Assembly: GCA_904419545.1 (NCBI GenBank) | Contig: CAJFRY010000004.1 | Span: forward strand, 73,435 to 114,704 | Direction: 5' to 3' | Length of the DNA: 41,270 nucleotides | From: Candidatus Woodwardiibium gallinarum | GTDB lineage: Bacteria; Bacillota; Clostridia; Oscillospirales; CAG-382 | Part shown: piece after piece, positions 1 to 8,049 of the stretch | How positions within the stretch are numbered: the first letter of the stretch is position 1 | Layout of the letters: each line of letters opens with the position of its first letter | The notes under the pieces: model-generated | Told to the model about the DNA's origin: nothing | Seen by the model: only the letters and a program-made list of their open reading frames with translations | Database searches by the model: none | Translations under genes and position numbers: made by a program

Positions 1-255
1 GAGGGAAAAGAAGGCGATGCTTTTCCATATGCTGAAATAAACGGCAGGCGGCAGCGCGGAAATGCACAGCGGCTGTTCAGCCGCTTTATATTTGAAGAGC
101 CGGAGCATTCGGATGAATATTCTGATGATGCATTCGCTGCCTTTGGGCGCTCTATGGCGGATCGGTACCGGTGCCGCTTACGAGCGAATGTCGGTTTTGC
201 CGAACGCAGGCGTTTCTGCTGCGGCAAGCGAAAAAATATGAATTTTTTGTTAAAA
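1..255. other. upstream intergenic region, possible end of a preceding gene
   Basis: In forward frame 2 a short stretch ending ..KKAMLFHMLK stops at 39-41 and could be the C-terminus of a gene entering from the left. Frame 1 is also open from 1 to 273 but runs into the CIRCE operator, so it is not called. A hairpin with 8-nt arms lies at 68-85 and is followed by a weak T/A stretch. It may be the terminator of the preceding gene. Nothing else is recognised. Confidence 0.3.
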
Positions 256-282
256 TTAGCACTCACCTCTTGACAGTGCTAA
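256..282 (+). promoter_or_regulatory. CIRCE operator (HrcA binding site)
   Basis: The left half TTAGCACTC (256-264) and right half CAGTGCTAA (274-282) are separated by exactly 9 nt. This is the CIRCE arrangement with a single mismatch in the right half. It overlaps the -35 box, so bound HrcA would block RNA polymerase. CIRCE/HrcA control of chaperone operons is established in Firmicutes. HrcA itself is not in the window. Confidence 0.93.
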
Positions 283-297
283 TTTTTTGATTATAAT
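270..297 (+). promoter_or_regulatory. SigA-type promoter of hsp20
   Basis: TTGACA at 270-275 and TATAAT at 292-297 with a 16-nt spacer. The -35 box lies inside the right half of the CIRCE operator. The leader to the hsp20 start is about 140 nt and holds a small GC-rich hairpin around 389-411. Confidence 0.9.
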
Positions 298-442
298 ATA
301 GTATGTGCTTAAGAAAAGGGCACGATTTATAAGCAGCCAAAACGACTCACTGCCAAACGGCGGAGAGCCGGACAGCAAAAGCCCGCAAAGCCGGAAAAAA
401 TGCCGGCTGTCTGCGGACCGATAACGATTGGAGGAATGATTT

Positions 443-889
443 ATGTTGTCTAGACGTTTTGGTGAGAATCTGTTCGATGATATGTTTGGGGATCCGTTTG
501 ATCTGCTGCCGGTGTTTTCGTACCGCGACCCGTTGTACGGGAAGCCTGCAAAAACGCTGATGAAAACCGACATTCGGGAAAAGGACGATTCCTATGAGCT
601 GGACATTGATCTTCCGGGCTTCAATAAGGATGAGATCCACGCACAGATATCGGACGGTTATCTGACCGTCAGCGCAAGCAAGGGGCTTGACAGGGACAAA
701 AAGGACGACAAGGGCCGCTATATCCGCCGCGAGCGTTATTGCGGAGAATGCAGCCGCAGCTTTTATATCGGCGACGGCATAACCGAAAAAGACGTTTCCG
801 CTAAATTTGAGGACGGCATCCTGAAACTCTCGATCCCGAAACGGGAAACCAAGGCACTGCCGAAGCCCAATCAGATCGCCATCGAATAA
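443..889 (+). CDS. hsp20: Hsp20/alpha-crystallin family small heat-shock protein
   Basis: An ATP-independent cytoplasmic holdase chaperone of 148 aa, the usual length for bacterial Hsp20. A short N-terminal arm (residues 1-35) is followed by an alpha-crystallin domain (about 38-135), with the typical DLPGF segment and the GILKLSIPK strand matching the G-x-L motif near the end of the domain. The C-terminal IAI is the I-x-I motif used for oligomer contacts. The ATG at 443 follows a GGAGG about 8 nt upstream. It is monocistronic, with its own CIRCE-controlled promoter and a strong terminator just downstream, so heat-shock induction through HrcA is the likely regulation. Family assignment is secure; the gene symbol is the family name only. 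Confidence 0.95.
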   Translation: MLSRRFGENLFDDMFGDPFDLLPVFSYRDPLYGKPAKTLMKTDIREKDDSYELDIDLPGFNKDEIHAQISDGYLTVSASKGLDRDKKDDKGRYIRRERYCGECSRSFYIGDGITEKDVSAKFEDGILKLSIPKRETKALPKPNQIAIE

Positions 890-903
890 TCAGGCAGAAC
901 AAA

Positions 904-934
904 AGCAGACGGCGCCCGAACCGTCTGCTTTTTG
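904..934 (+). terminator. intrinsic terminator of hsp20
   Basis: Perfect 9-bp stem (904-912 with 921-929), 8-nt loop, then a run of T. It starts 14 nt after the hsp20 stop codon. Confidence 0.92.
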
Positions 935-1011
935 CATGCCGTAAGGAGCTGCGGCCGTTCCGAAGCCGCTTCGGGAAGCATATCCCGATTTCGGCCGAAA
1001 CGCCCGGAGCC

Positions 1012-3546
1012 TTACGCCGTCACGATCTTGCTGGCCTTCTGCAAACCGAGCTCCTCGACGGCGTTCTCGCGCATTTTGTACTTGAGGATCTTACCGGCGG
1101 CGTTCATCGGGAACGCGTCGACAAACGAGATATAGCGCGGGGTCTTGTGCTTGGCCATATGGCTGCGGATATAGTCCTTCAGCTCGTCCTCGGTGAGCGT
1201 TTCGCCCTCGCGCAGAATGACGACGGCCATAATTTCCTCGCCGTACTGTTCGTCGGGCACGCCGATGACCTGCACGTCCTTGACCTTCGGATGGGTGTAG
1301 ATAAAGTCCTCGATTTCCTTGGGGTAGATGTTTTCGCCCCCGCGGATGATCATATCCTTGATGCGGCCGGTGATCTTGTAGTTGCCGTCCGGATTGCGGC
1401 GCGCCAGATCGCCGGTGTGAAGCCAGCCGTCCGCGTCGATGGCGGCGGCGGTGGCCTCGGGCATCTTGTAATAACCCTTCATTATATTATATCCGCGCGC
1501 GACGAACTCGCCGTCTGTGCCGTCAGGCAGGTCGGCGCCGGTCTCGGGATCGACGATTTTGCATTCCACGCCGAACATTGCGCCGCCGACGGTGTTCACG
1601 CGCGTTTCGATGGAGTCGGTCGTCTTGCTCATCGTACAGCCGGGGGACGCCTCGGTCTGGCCGTAGGTGATGCAGATTTCAGGCATATGCATCTTCTCGA
1701 TGACGTCCTGCATCACCTTGACGGGGCAGGGCGAGCCGGCCATAATGCCGGTGCGCATATGCGAGAAGTCGGTTTTTTCAAAATCGGGATGCTCGAGCAT
1801 GGCGATGAACATTGTCGGCACGCCGTGGAAGGCGGTGATCTGCTCGCGGTTGATACAGTCGAGCGAGATGCGGGGCGAGAACGCGGGGATCGGCGACATC
1901 GTCGTGCCGTGCGTCATCGCGGCGGTCATTGCCAGCACCATGCCGAAGCAGTGGAACATCGGCACCTGGATCATCAGCCGGTCTGCGGTGGAGAGGTCCA
2001 TGCAGTCGCCGATGTTCTTGCCGTTGTTGACGACATTGTAATGCGTCAGCATAACGCCCTTGGGGAAGCCGGTGGTGCCGGAGGTGTACTGCATATTGCA
2101 GACGTCGTGCTTGGAGATGGCGGCGGCGCGGCGGTAGACCTCCTCGACCGGCGTTTCGTCGGCGCGGGCCAGCGCGCCCTCCCAGGTCAGGCAGCCGGGC
2201 TGTTCGGAATCGACGGTGATGACGTTGCGCAGGAAGGGCAGCCGCTTGGAATACAGCGGCTTGCCGCGCTCTGTCTCGGCAAGCTCGGGGCAGAGCTCCT
2301 TTATGATCGCTACGTAGTCGGAGTCCTTGAACCCGTCGGTCATCACGAGCGTGTGCGTATCCGACTGGCGCAGGAGGTACTCGGCCTCATAGATCTTGTA
2401 TGCGGTGTTGACGGTGACGAGCACGGCGCCGATCTTTACCGTTGCCCAGAAGGTGGTGTACCACTGCGGGACGTTGGTTGCCCAGATGGCCACGTGGTCG
2501 CCGCGCTTGACGCCCAGTGAAATGAGTGCGCGGGCGAAGGTATCCACGTCGTCGCGGAATTCGCGGTAGGTGCGCGTGTAGTCGCAGGTCGTGTAGCGGA
2601 AGCAGTACTGGTCGGGGAACTCCTCGACCATCCGGTCGAGCACCTGCGGGAAGGTCAGGTCAATGAGCGTGTCCTTTTCCCAGACGTATTTGCCGGTGCC
2701 CGCGCGGTTGTCCTGCAGCCGGCCGCTCGAGCGCGGCCGCTCGGTATAGCGCGACATATAATGGATGAACTGCGGGATCACCACACCCGCGTCGCTCAGC
2801 TCGGGCAGCCAGCGCTTGACCCATTCCAGCGAGAGGAAGCCCTCGTAGTTCACGCTGCGCAGCGAGCGCATGATTTCGTCGACCGGCAGGTCGCCTTCGC
2901 CCATCAGGCGGTATTCGACGCTGCCGTCGGCGGCGACGGCCGAATCCTTGATGTGCACGTGCTTGATGTACATTCCCAAATTCTGCACGGTTGTTTCGGG
3001 TTTTTCGCCCGCAAAGCGATAGGGATGGTGAACGTCCCAGAGCGCGCCGACGTTGTCGGACGGCGCGCGGTCGAGTACCGCGCGCAGGCGTGCGGTGTCG
3101 GAATATACGCCGTTTGTCTCCACCAGCAGCGTTACGCCTTTTTCCTCTGCGTAGGGCAGCAGCGCACGCAGCGCGGAAAGGACTTTTTCATCATCCACTT
3201 CGCCGTCGGGCGCGGGATTCAGGTCGCCGAGCACACGAACATAAGGCGTGCCGATGCTCTCGGCCGCTTCGATGTATGCGCGCACCTCCGCCACCGTTTC
3301 ATCGGTCGCGCCGTCGCGCAGGCAGCAGCCCGAGGACAGGCAGGGGATCGTCAGCCGCAGCGAGGCCAGCTTCTGCCTGGTCGCGGGCAGCAGCCGCGGG
3401 GAAAAGGGCATGTTCTTCGACGCGTCAAAAATGTCGTTGCCCAGCCCGCGCACCTCGATGCCGTCGAAGCCGAGGTCCTTGGCCATCGAGTAGATGTCCG
3501 CCCACGTGTAGCCGGGGCAGGCAAGGGTGGAAAAGGAAAATTTCAT
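1012..3546 (-). CDS. fusion of sugar phosphate isomerase/epimerase-like TIM barrel and AMP-forming acyl-CoA ligase
   Basis: A predicted cytoplasmic protein of 844 aa. Residues 1-285 look like an AP-endonuclease-2-type TIM barrel (start MKFSFSTLACPG; GFDGIEVRG; LLVETNGVYSD; HVHIKDSA; GFLSLEW), the fold of IolE/IolI-like sugar isomerases. After a linker, residues 300-840 form a complete ANL-superfamily acyl-CoA synthetase. It has the P-loop YTSGTTGFPKG (487-497), YGQTEASPG, GWLHTGDLA and a C-terminal NAAGKILK carrying the catalytic lysine. It would activate a carboxylic acid to its CoA thioester; the substrate is unknown. An upstream ATG at 3624 lies inside the leader terminator, so the start was placed at 3546, where the isomerase domain begins; its SD is modest. 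No stop or frame change lies between the halves, so this is a real fusion and not two genes. A T-box leader precedes it. Confidence 0.88.
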   Translation of the reverse strand: MKFSFSTLACPGYTWADIYSMAKDLGFDGIEVRGLGNDIFDASKNMPFSPRLLPATRQKLASLRLTIPCLSSGCCLRDGATDETVAEVRAYIEAAESIGTPYVRVLGDLNPAPDGEVDDEKVLSALRALLPYAEEKGVTLLVETNGVYSDTARLRAVLDRAPSDNVGALWDVHHPYRFAGEKPETTVQNLGMYIKHVHIKDSAVAADGSVEYRLMGEGDLPVDEIMRSLRSVNYEGFLSLEWVKRWLPELSDAGVVIPQFIHYMSRYTERPRSSGRLQDNRAGTGKYVWEKDTLIDLTFPQVLDRMVEEFPDQYCFRYTTCDYTRTYREFRDDVDTFARALISLGVKRGDHVAIWATNVPQWYTTFWATVKIGAVLVTVNTAYKIYEAEYLLRQSDTHTLVMTDGFKDSDYVAIIKELCPELAETERGKPLYSKRLPFLRNVITVDSEQPGCLTWEGALARADETPVEEVYRRAAAISKHDVCNMQYTSGTTGFPKGVMLTHYNVVNNGKNIGDCMDLSTADRLMIQVPMFHCFGMVLAMTAAMTHGTTMSPIPAFSPRISLDCINREQITAFHGVPTMFIAMLEHPDFEKTDFSHMRTGIMAGSPCPVKVMQDVIEKMHMPEICITYGQTEASPGCTMSKTTDSIETRVNTVGGAMFGVECKIVDPETGADLPDGTDGEFVARGYNIMKGYYKMPEATAAAIDADGWLHTGDLARRNPDGNYKITGRIKDMIIRGGENIYPKEIEDFIYTHPKVKDVQVIGVPDEQYGEEIMAVVILREGETLTEDELKDYIRSHMAKHKTPRYISFVDAFPMNAAGKILKYKMRENAVEELGLQKASKIVTA

Positions 3547-3596
3547 TGCACGACTCACACTTTCTTTTGATGGATTTTTGACCGATGAAGCAACGC

Positions 3597-3635
3597 AAAA
3601 AGGCCCGTGCCGATCAAAGACCATGCGGCACGGAC
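3597..3635 (-). terminator. leader terminator of the T-box
   Basis: On the minus strand a 10-bp stem (3626-3635 with 3603-3612, one G-U pair) is followed by a U run (3597-3601). It sits about 50 nt before the start codon of the fused ligase gene, which fits transcription attenuation and not the end of a gene. Confidence 0.85.
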
Positions 3636-3890
3636 CCGTAAACTGTCAAGCGAACAGCGCGTGCGAAAAAACGCCGCGCTTCTCTGCGCACAACCTCCAG
3701 CAAGGTCGTCTCGTGTTAACGGTGAGAAACCCGTTCACGCCTACGCACGCCGCCGTAAAAGCGGCGCTTTCAGCGAGACAGCTCAAGGGTGAGTTCACAT
3801 TGCAAAGCCGCGCTGCCTCGCACCGACCGGCAGCTCTCTGAATGCGGCTGCGCTCACAATGCTTAGTCCCTGTCAACGCATTTCAAAGAT
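3636..3890 (-). ncRNA. T-box leader, specifier CTC (Leu)
   Basis: Read on the minus strand, this leader has the hallmarks of a T-box stem I. There is an AGAGAGC..GGTCGGTGCGAGG apical region (forward 3812-3840) and a specifier loop of the form GTGAA-CTC-ACCCTTGAG, with the codon at forward 3791-3793. The stem III segment has the shape GTAGG..ACGGG..CACCGTTA (forward 3717-3744). The pairing GTCTCG/CGAGAC closes the stem II/III region. The specifier reads CTC, so uncharged tRNA-Leu is the expected ligand. The canonical antiterminator sequence with UGGN was not recognised; it may be divergent. A terminator follows. Confidence 0.75.
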
Positions 3891-3898
3891 CGACACCG

Positions 3899-3927
3899 AT
3901 TATACCGCACCTGCGCCGGTTTGTCAA
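3899..3927 (-). promoter_or_regulatory. promoter of the T-box/fused ligase transcript
   Basis: On the minus strand TTGACA (forward 3922-3927), a 17-nt spacer and TATAAT (forward 3899-3904), all consensus. Transcription would start near 3892, at the beginning of the T-box. Confidence 0.92.
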
Positions 3928-3989
3928 GGGGGTAAGCAAAGATTTTGGCGCCGTCAACGTTAAATAAGTGTAAACATTTGTGGTATGAT

Positions 3990-4018
3990 TTGACAACCGA
4001 AGCGTTTTATGCTATTCT
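3990..4018 (+). promoter_or_regulatory. promoter of the DNRLRE surface protein gene
   Basis: TTGACA at 3990-3995, a 17-nt spacer and TATTCT at 4013-4018 (4 of 6 to the -10 consensus). The start codon is about 55 nt downstream. It is divergent from the T-box promoter. Confidence 0.7.
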
Positions 4019-4076
4019 GTGGACAGAGGAACACACCATCGCAGCCAGTACCAAAACAAATGAAGGAGGATTGTTT

Positions 4077-6978
4077 ATGAAACCCCGTTGCAAACGTTTG
4101 AGCCTGCTGCTGACCCTGTGCATCCTTTTGTCCGTTTTTACCGCTTTTCCGACCGTTTCGGCTGTCTCCGTGCAGCCGCCGGCGGACGCTGCAGGCGCAG
4201 CCGCCGTCACCTACGAGGACGTGCTGGCCGGGCTTGCGGACCCTTACGACTATTTCGGCCCGCTGGACGCGGACAGCGTGCCGGAGGCTGTCGGCTATGA
4301 AACGGCGCTCGAACGCCTGCACGTCGAGCGCATGTATAATACTAAAACCCAATAAAACTGTTGACAAAAACCTTCACATAATCCATATATGCAAGATTAT
4401 GCTCGGTTTTTGTACAGTTTTAATCGGGTTTTAGTATGAAGAGGGCGATTCGCTCTATAACGTCATCTTCAAAAACGCCGACGGCAGCCGGACGCAGTAT
4501 CTGTTCGACTACCCCGTGAAATATGTGACCGATTCGGGCGAGATTGAGGATATCCGGCTGAACGTCGTGCAGGACGCGCAGACGCCCGGTGCTTATCGGA
4601 CGGCGGCCAACAGCGCCGTCACGACGTTTTCGCAAAAGCTGTCTGACGGCATCCGGCTGCAGGCGGACGGCGTTTCGCTGCGCCTGATCCCTGCCGGGGC
4701 TTCGTCCTCCGCCGCGCCTGCCGTCTCGACGGCGCGCCGGCTGGACGCGAATACGGTCGCCTATACCTATGACGATAAAACCGATTACGAATACACGCTG
4801 ACCTATACCGGCTTCAAGGAGGACATCGTCGTCCGTGAATACACCGGTCAGACCGAATACGAATTCACCATCCTGACCAACGGCCTGTCGCTGACCAACC
4901 GGGACGGCTCGTATTATCTGACCGATGCAAGCGGCGCAGTGAAGGCGGCGATCGGCGATATCCTGATTTTTACCGCAGACGAGCGCAACAACACGCTCGG
5001 TACGCTTACGCACGAAACGGTGCGGGCAAATCAGGAATATAAGCTGACCATCCATATCGACCCGGACTATCTGCTGGATGAAGATACGGTCTATCCCATC
5101 CGCATCGACCCGACCATCGAAATCACCTCCGCCGCCGGCGCCATTGAGGACGTGACGCTCAACAGCCTGTCCGGCTCGGACGGCGACTCCTGGTCGCTGA
5201 CCATCGGCAACCGCGCCACCTACGGGGTTTCGCGGGTGCTGATGAAATTCCCCGGGCTTTCGCTCTCCGCTGTCCCTTCCGCCGATAAAATCACTTCCGC
5301 GACCGTCGAGCTGCGCGACCTGATGTGCGAGGACGAGGCGATGATGGTGTACTGCTACGTGTTCACCGGCAACACCTGGACGGAGTCCACGGCGAACTGG
5401 TCGAACGTGAATCCGAACAGCTACACGGATTTGTTGTCCTCAAAGACCGTTTCGTACAGCAGCGGCGCGTCGCAGCCTACCGCACATCGATATGCTTTTA
5501 ATATCACCGACGCGGTCAAGGGCTGGAAGACCGGCAATTATACGCAGTCCAAGGGGCTGCTGTTCAAGGCGCCTGCGAGTGTGGAGAACGGCAGTACGTA
5601 CATCAAAAAGACCTTCTCATCGTATAACCGCTCGACGTATAAGCCCTCCCTGACAGTGAATTACAGCACCGGCGGGACGCAGACCGTCGCGAACGGAACA
5701 TATTACCTCAACGGCAAGGAGGGCGGCGGCTATCTGCGGTATGCGTCCGGGGCGGCGTCCGCGAAGTCGGGGCTGATCTCGTCGCTGGGGAATTCGATTC
5801 GCTGGGAGCTTCAGGCGGTGGACGGCGGGTACGTGCTGCGCTCCAAGTCGGACATGACGAAGTATCTGGCCGTGCCGTCGAGCACCACGAGCACGTCGGT
5901 GACGGTGGAGACCGTGAGCGAGTCCGCGCTGCCTGCGCGCTGCGTCTGGACGATCTCGGTCGCTTCCGGCGGCGGCTGTCTGCTGAAAAGCGCATATAAC
6001 GGGAAGTATCTGTATTCCTACGGGACGGCTTTGAATACGTCCTCCACACTCGGCACCAGCGGCACGTCGGGCTACAACGCCCGCGTCTGGCGGGTTATTA
6101 CGCCGGGAAGCCTGAGCGGCAGAGAGTTGGCGTCTAACTTCAGAATTGATACGTGTTATCTGTTTTCCGGGGAGACGGCATCTGTAACAATCATACCATC
6201 ACCGCAAAACGCGGTATGGGCAACGGCTGCCGATTTTACGTATTCGGGCTACAATATTAATTATGTGACCTTGAACGGTTTGACGGGGAAGTTCACTGCT
6301 AAAACAACGGCATACACATCCGCCACCGTAACGGCCACACATAAGGTGACCGACCGCACGACGACATTTACGCTTGTGGTCAACCCGCGAGCCGCGCTTG
6401 TGGGGGTTACGAATACAGGGCATGATCATTCCTCTGCGCTGTCCGACAGCCGAACCTATTTGTTGAATTGCGGGTACAGCGCCGCAAATGTATACACCGG
6501 CGCCTTTACGAACGCGCAGCTTGATTCCTATTTGGACACGGACACGAATAATGTGTTCGTCAGCAGAAGCCATGGCAGTTCCAACGTCAATGCCGCCGGC
6601 ACGGTAACAGAAACTATGATCTTTCTGGGAGACGGAGAAGGCGCGGCCATTTACAGAAGCAGCGGTTCCATAAACAATTTGGAGCTGTCGAACATGAACT
6701 TGGTTATGTTCATAGCATGTTATACGGCCGATGGAGGCGAAGGCGCCGCCAATCTGCCGACAGCAGCCGTGGAGCAGGGCGCAGAGACCGCCGTGGGATT
6801 TACGGGAACCGTTGACTGCGCGGCCGCGAATGACTGGACGGAAGCCTTTTTTGCTTTGATGGATGAAGGCGTAACCGTTGATGAAGCCTGTAAAGAACTG
6901 GCCAGAAATGAACAGTTCGAAAAGAAGGGTTTGGCTGATTATATAATCTGCGGCAATGAAAACACAAGGTTAAGCTGA
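4077..6978 (+). pseudogene. secreted DNRLRE / beta-trefoil / caspase-like protein, split by an inserted element
   Basis: The ATG at 4077 follows AAGGAGG and opens a signal peptide (residues 1-29, ending PTVSA). At residue 88 a 95-bp element interrupts the frame, with a stop at 4353-4355. Removing 97 nt (element plus a 2-bp duplication) rejoins MYN to EEGDSLYN in frame and gives a 934-aa protein. Its parts are: unrecognised N-terminal region (30-315); DNRLRE-type domain (about 318-500, with WTESTANWSNV and a final SLTVNYS); ricin-like beta-trefoil (about 508-645); Ig-like domain (about 648-740); and a C-terminal clan-CD/caspase-like domain (743-934) with a likely His800 (SRSHGSS) and Cys849 (FIACYTADGG) dyad. 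It could be an exported protease or effector. The distal part, 4438-6978, is still fully open, so decay is recent or the element is precisely excised in some cells. Fragments of this gene recur downstream between lipoprotein genes. Confidence 0.85.
4341..4435. mobile_element. 95-bp MITE-like inverted-repeat element, copy 1
   Basis: The ends ACTAAAACCC and GGGTTTTAGT are perfect inverses. The imperfect inverted repeat extends about 33 nt inward through shared blocks TAAAACTGT and ACAAAAACC. It is flanked by a 2-bp AT direct repeat (4339-4340 and 4436-4437), and excising the element plus one AT restores the interrupted reading frame. A TA duplication with a 93-bp element is an alternative reading but would leave the frame broken. 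It has no coding capacity, so it would depend on a transposase supplied elsewhere. Confidence 0.85.
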
Positions 6979-7007
6979 GCGTCCGAATTGAAGTGGAGGT
7001 GTATTTG

Positions 7008-7859
7008 ATGAAAACGAAAAGCAGCCGGCTTTTGTCGCTTTGTCTTACTGGCCTGTTCTTATCCCTATCCGCCTTCGGCTGTCAAGAACAGGCGGAATCG
7101 GGACCGATGTATAGATTAACGGAATTATCTTGGGATTCCTCTTATGAAGATCCGTCTGCGCCCCGGGAGGCAACCATAACGTTTGAGGGCGTAACGTATA
7201 CGGGGACTTACGATAAAACAGAAGCGTATAACGGCGTCCAATTTCCTCGGCATCTGTATCGTATTGCAGATAAAAGCGTGCCGGTTTCGAGTTTTTCATT
7301 GGACGCATCGACCGGCGAATTGCGTGAGCTGAATACTCGTGTGACGGAGCATGAAGTTGTCATCAGCGATATGGAGACGATGCGGGCGCGAGCCGACGCG
7401 ATTGCGGCCGGTTTTGTTGATTTGAATGATGAACGGCGTGAGATAATCGTCGAAGAGAGTGAAGGCAGTTCCGGTTTTGTTTCTTTCGAGTATAAGATAT
7501 TTATCAACGGTTATGAAACAACGGATGTCTGCACGGTAATGCTTTATAAATGGAACAAAAATCGGGTGGCTGTTTCCACGGGAATGCCGGGCGCATTTGC
7601 CGATACGGCGGACGTCGAGGTGGACGAACAAAAACTGACCGAAGCGGCGGAAGCGAAGGTGAACGAGATCTACGGCGGCGTCCGAGAGATAGAAAGCTGG
7701 GAAAGCAGATACAAAACCCTGACAAAAACCGAGGACGGGAAAACCGCACTCCATTTTGTTGTGGATGTTCGCTATAAGGTTCATTTCTCGGGTGAATCGG
7801 GCTTGGAAGAGGCATGGTCCGGAGAATTAAAAACGTTTTTGGTTCCGCTGGAAGAATAG
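7008..7859 (+). CDS. secreted lipoprotein of unknown function
   Basis: 283 aa. The start is the ATG at 7008, 8 nt after GGAGG; a GTG at 6993 overlaps that SD and is less likely. A hydrophobic signal (about residues 4-24) ends in SAFGC, a slightly atypical lipobox, so Cys is probably lipidated and the protein held on the outer face of the membrane. The rest is hydrophilic, rich in acidic residues and predicted beta strands, with no motif I recognise. It lies about 30 nt after the caspase-like gene and probably shares its transcript, which makes it the first candidate partner or protective protein for that secreted product; this is inference from position only. Confidence 0.8.
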   Translation: MKTKSSRLLSLCLTGLFLSLSAFGCQEQAESGPMYRLTELSWDSSYEDPSAPREATITFEGVTYTGTYDKTEAYNGVQFPRHLYRIADKSVPVSSFSLDASTGELRELNTRVTEHEVVISDMETMRARADAIAAGFVDLNDERREIIVEESEGSSGFVSFEYKIFINGYETTDVCTVMLYKWNKNRVAVSTGMPGAFADTADVEVDEQKLTEAAEAKVNEIYGGVREIESWESRYKTLTKTEDGKTALHFVVDVRYKVHFSGESGLEEAWSGELKTFLVPLEE

Positions 7860-7899
7860 TACATTGATATGTAACGGGAGTTGATTCTTGCCGAAAACG

Positions 7900-7942
7900 G
7901 ACTCGCTTCGCGCACCGTTGCCAAGTGTGCGGGGCGAGTCCA
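7900..7942. repeat. inverted repeat at the edge of an orphan gene fragment
   Basis: Arms beginning GGACTCGC and ending GCGAGTCC form a stem of about 17 bp around a short loop. The right arm runs into the DNRLRE-gene fragment at 7936. A related hairpin sits in the same position at 9177-9217. Confidence 0.6.
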
Positions 7943-8049
7943 CGGCGAACTGGTCTGGTGCCGGAAGCGACGCTGTATTGTTCGTCATGCCTGGCAGCGG
8001 TCAATGCGCATCTGGCCGCTCACCATCAGTAAGGAGGGAACGACGGTGA
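7936..8049 (+). pseudogene. orphan fragment of the DNRLRE gene with a foreign tail
   Basis: The 20 nt at 7936-7955 are identical to 5383-5402 of the large surface protein gene and read ESTANWS in the same frame. The frame then continues into an unrelated tail (..SDAVLFV..) and stops at TGA 8047-8049, overlapping the GTG start of the next lipoprotein. The tail nucleotides resemble those at 10710-10730. No start codon or SD serves it. Confidence 0.6.

Noticed and set aside
1..273. Open frame running from the window edge into the CIRCE operator
   Set aside because: It would end inside the hsp20 promoter, and the translation (Arg-rich) is not convincing.
1147..2520. 457-aa forward open frame opposite the acyl-CoA ligase
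   Set aside because: No SD, Val/Gly/Asp/His-rich composition; it is the antisense shadow of a highly biased coding sequence.
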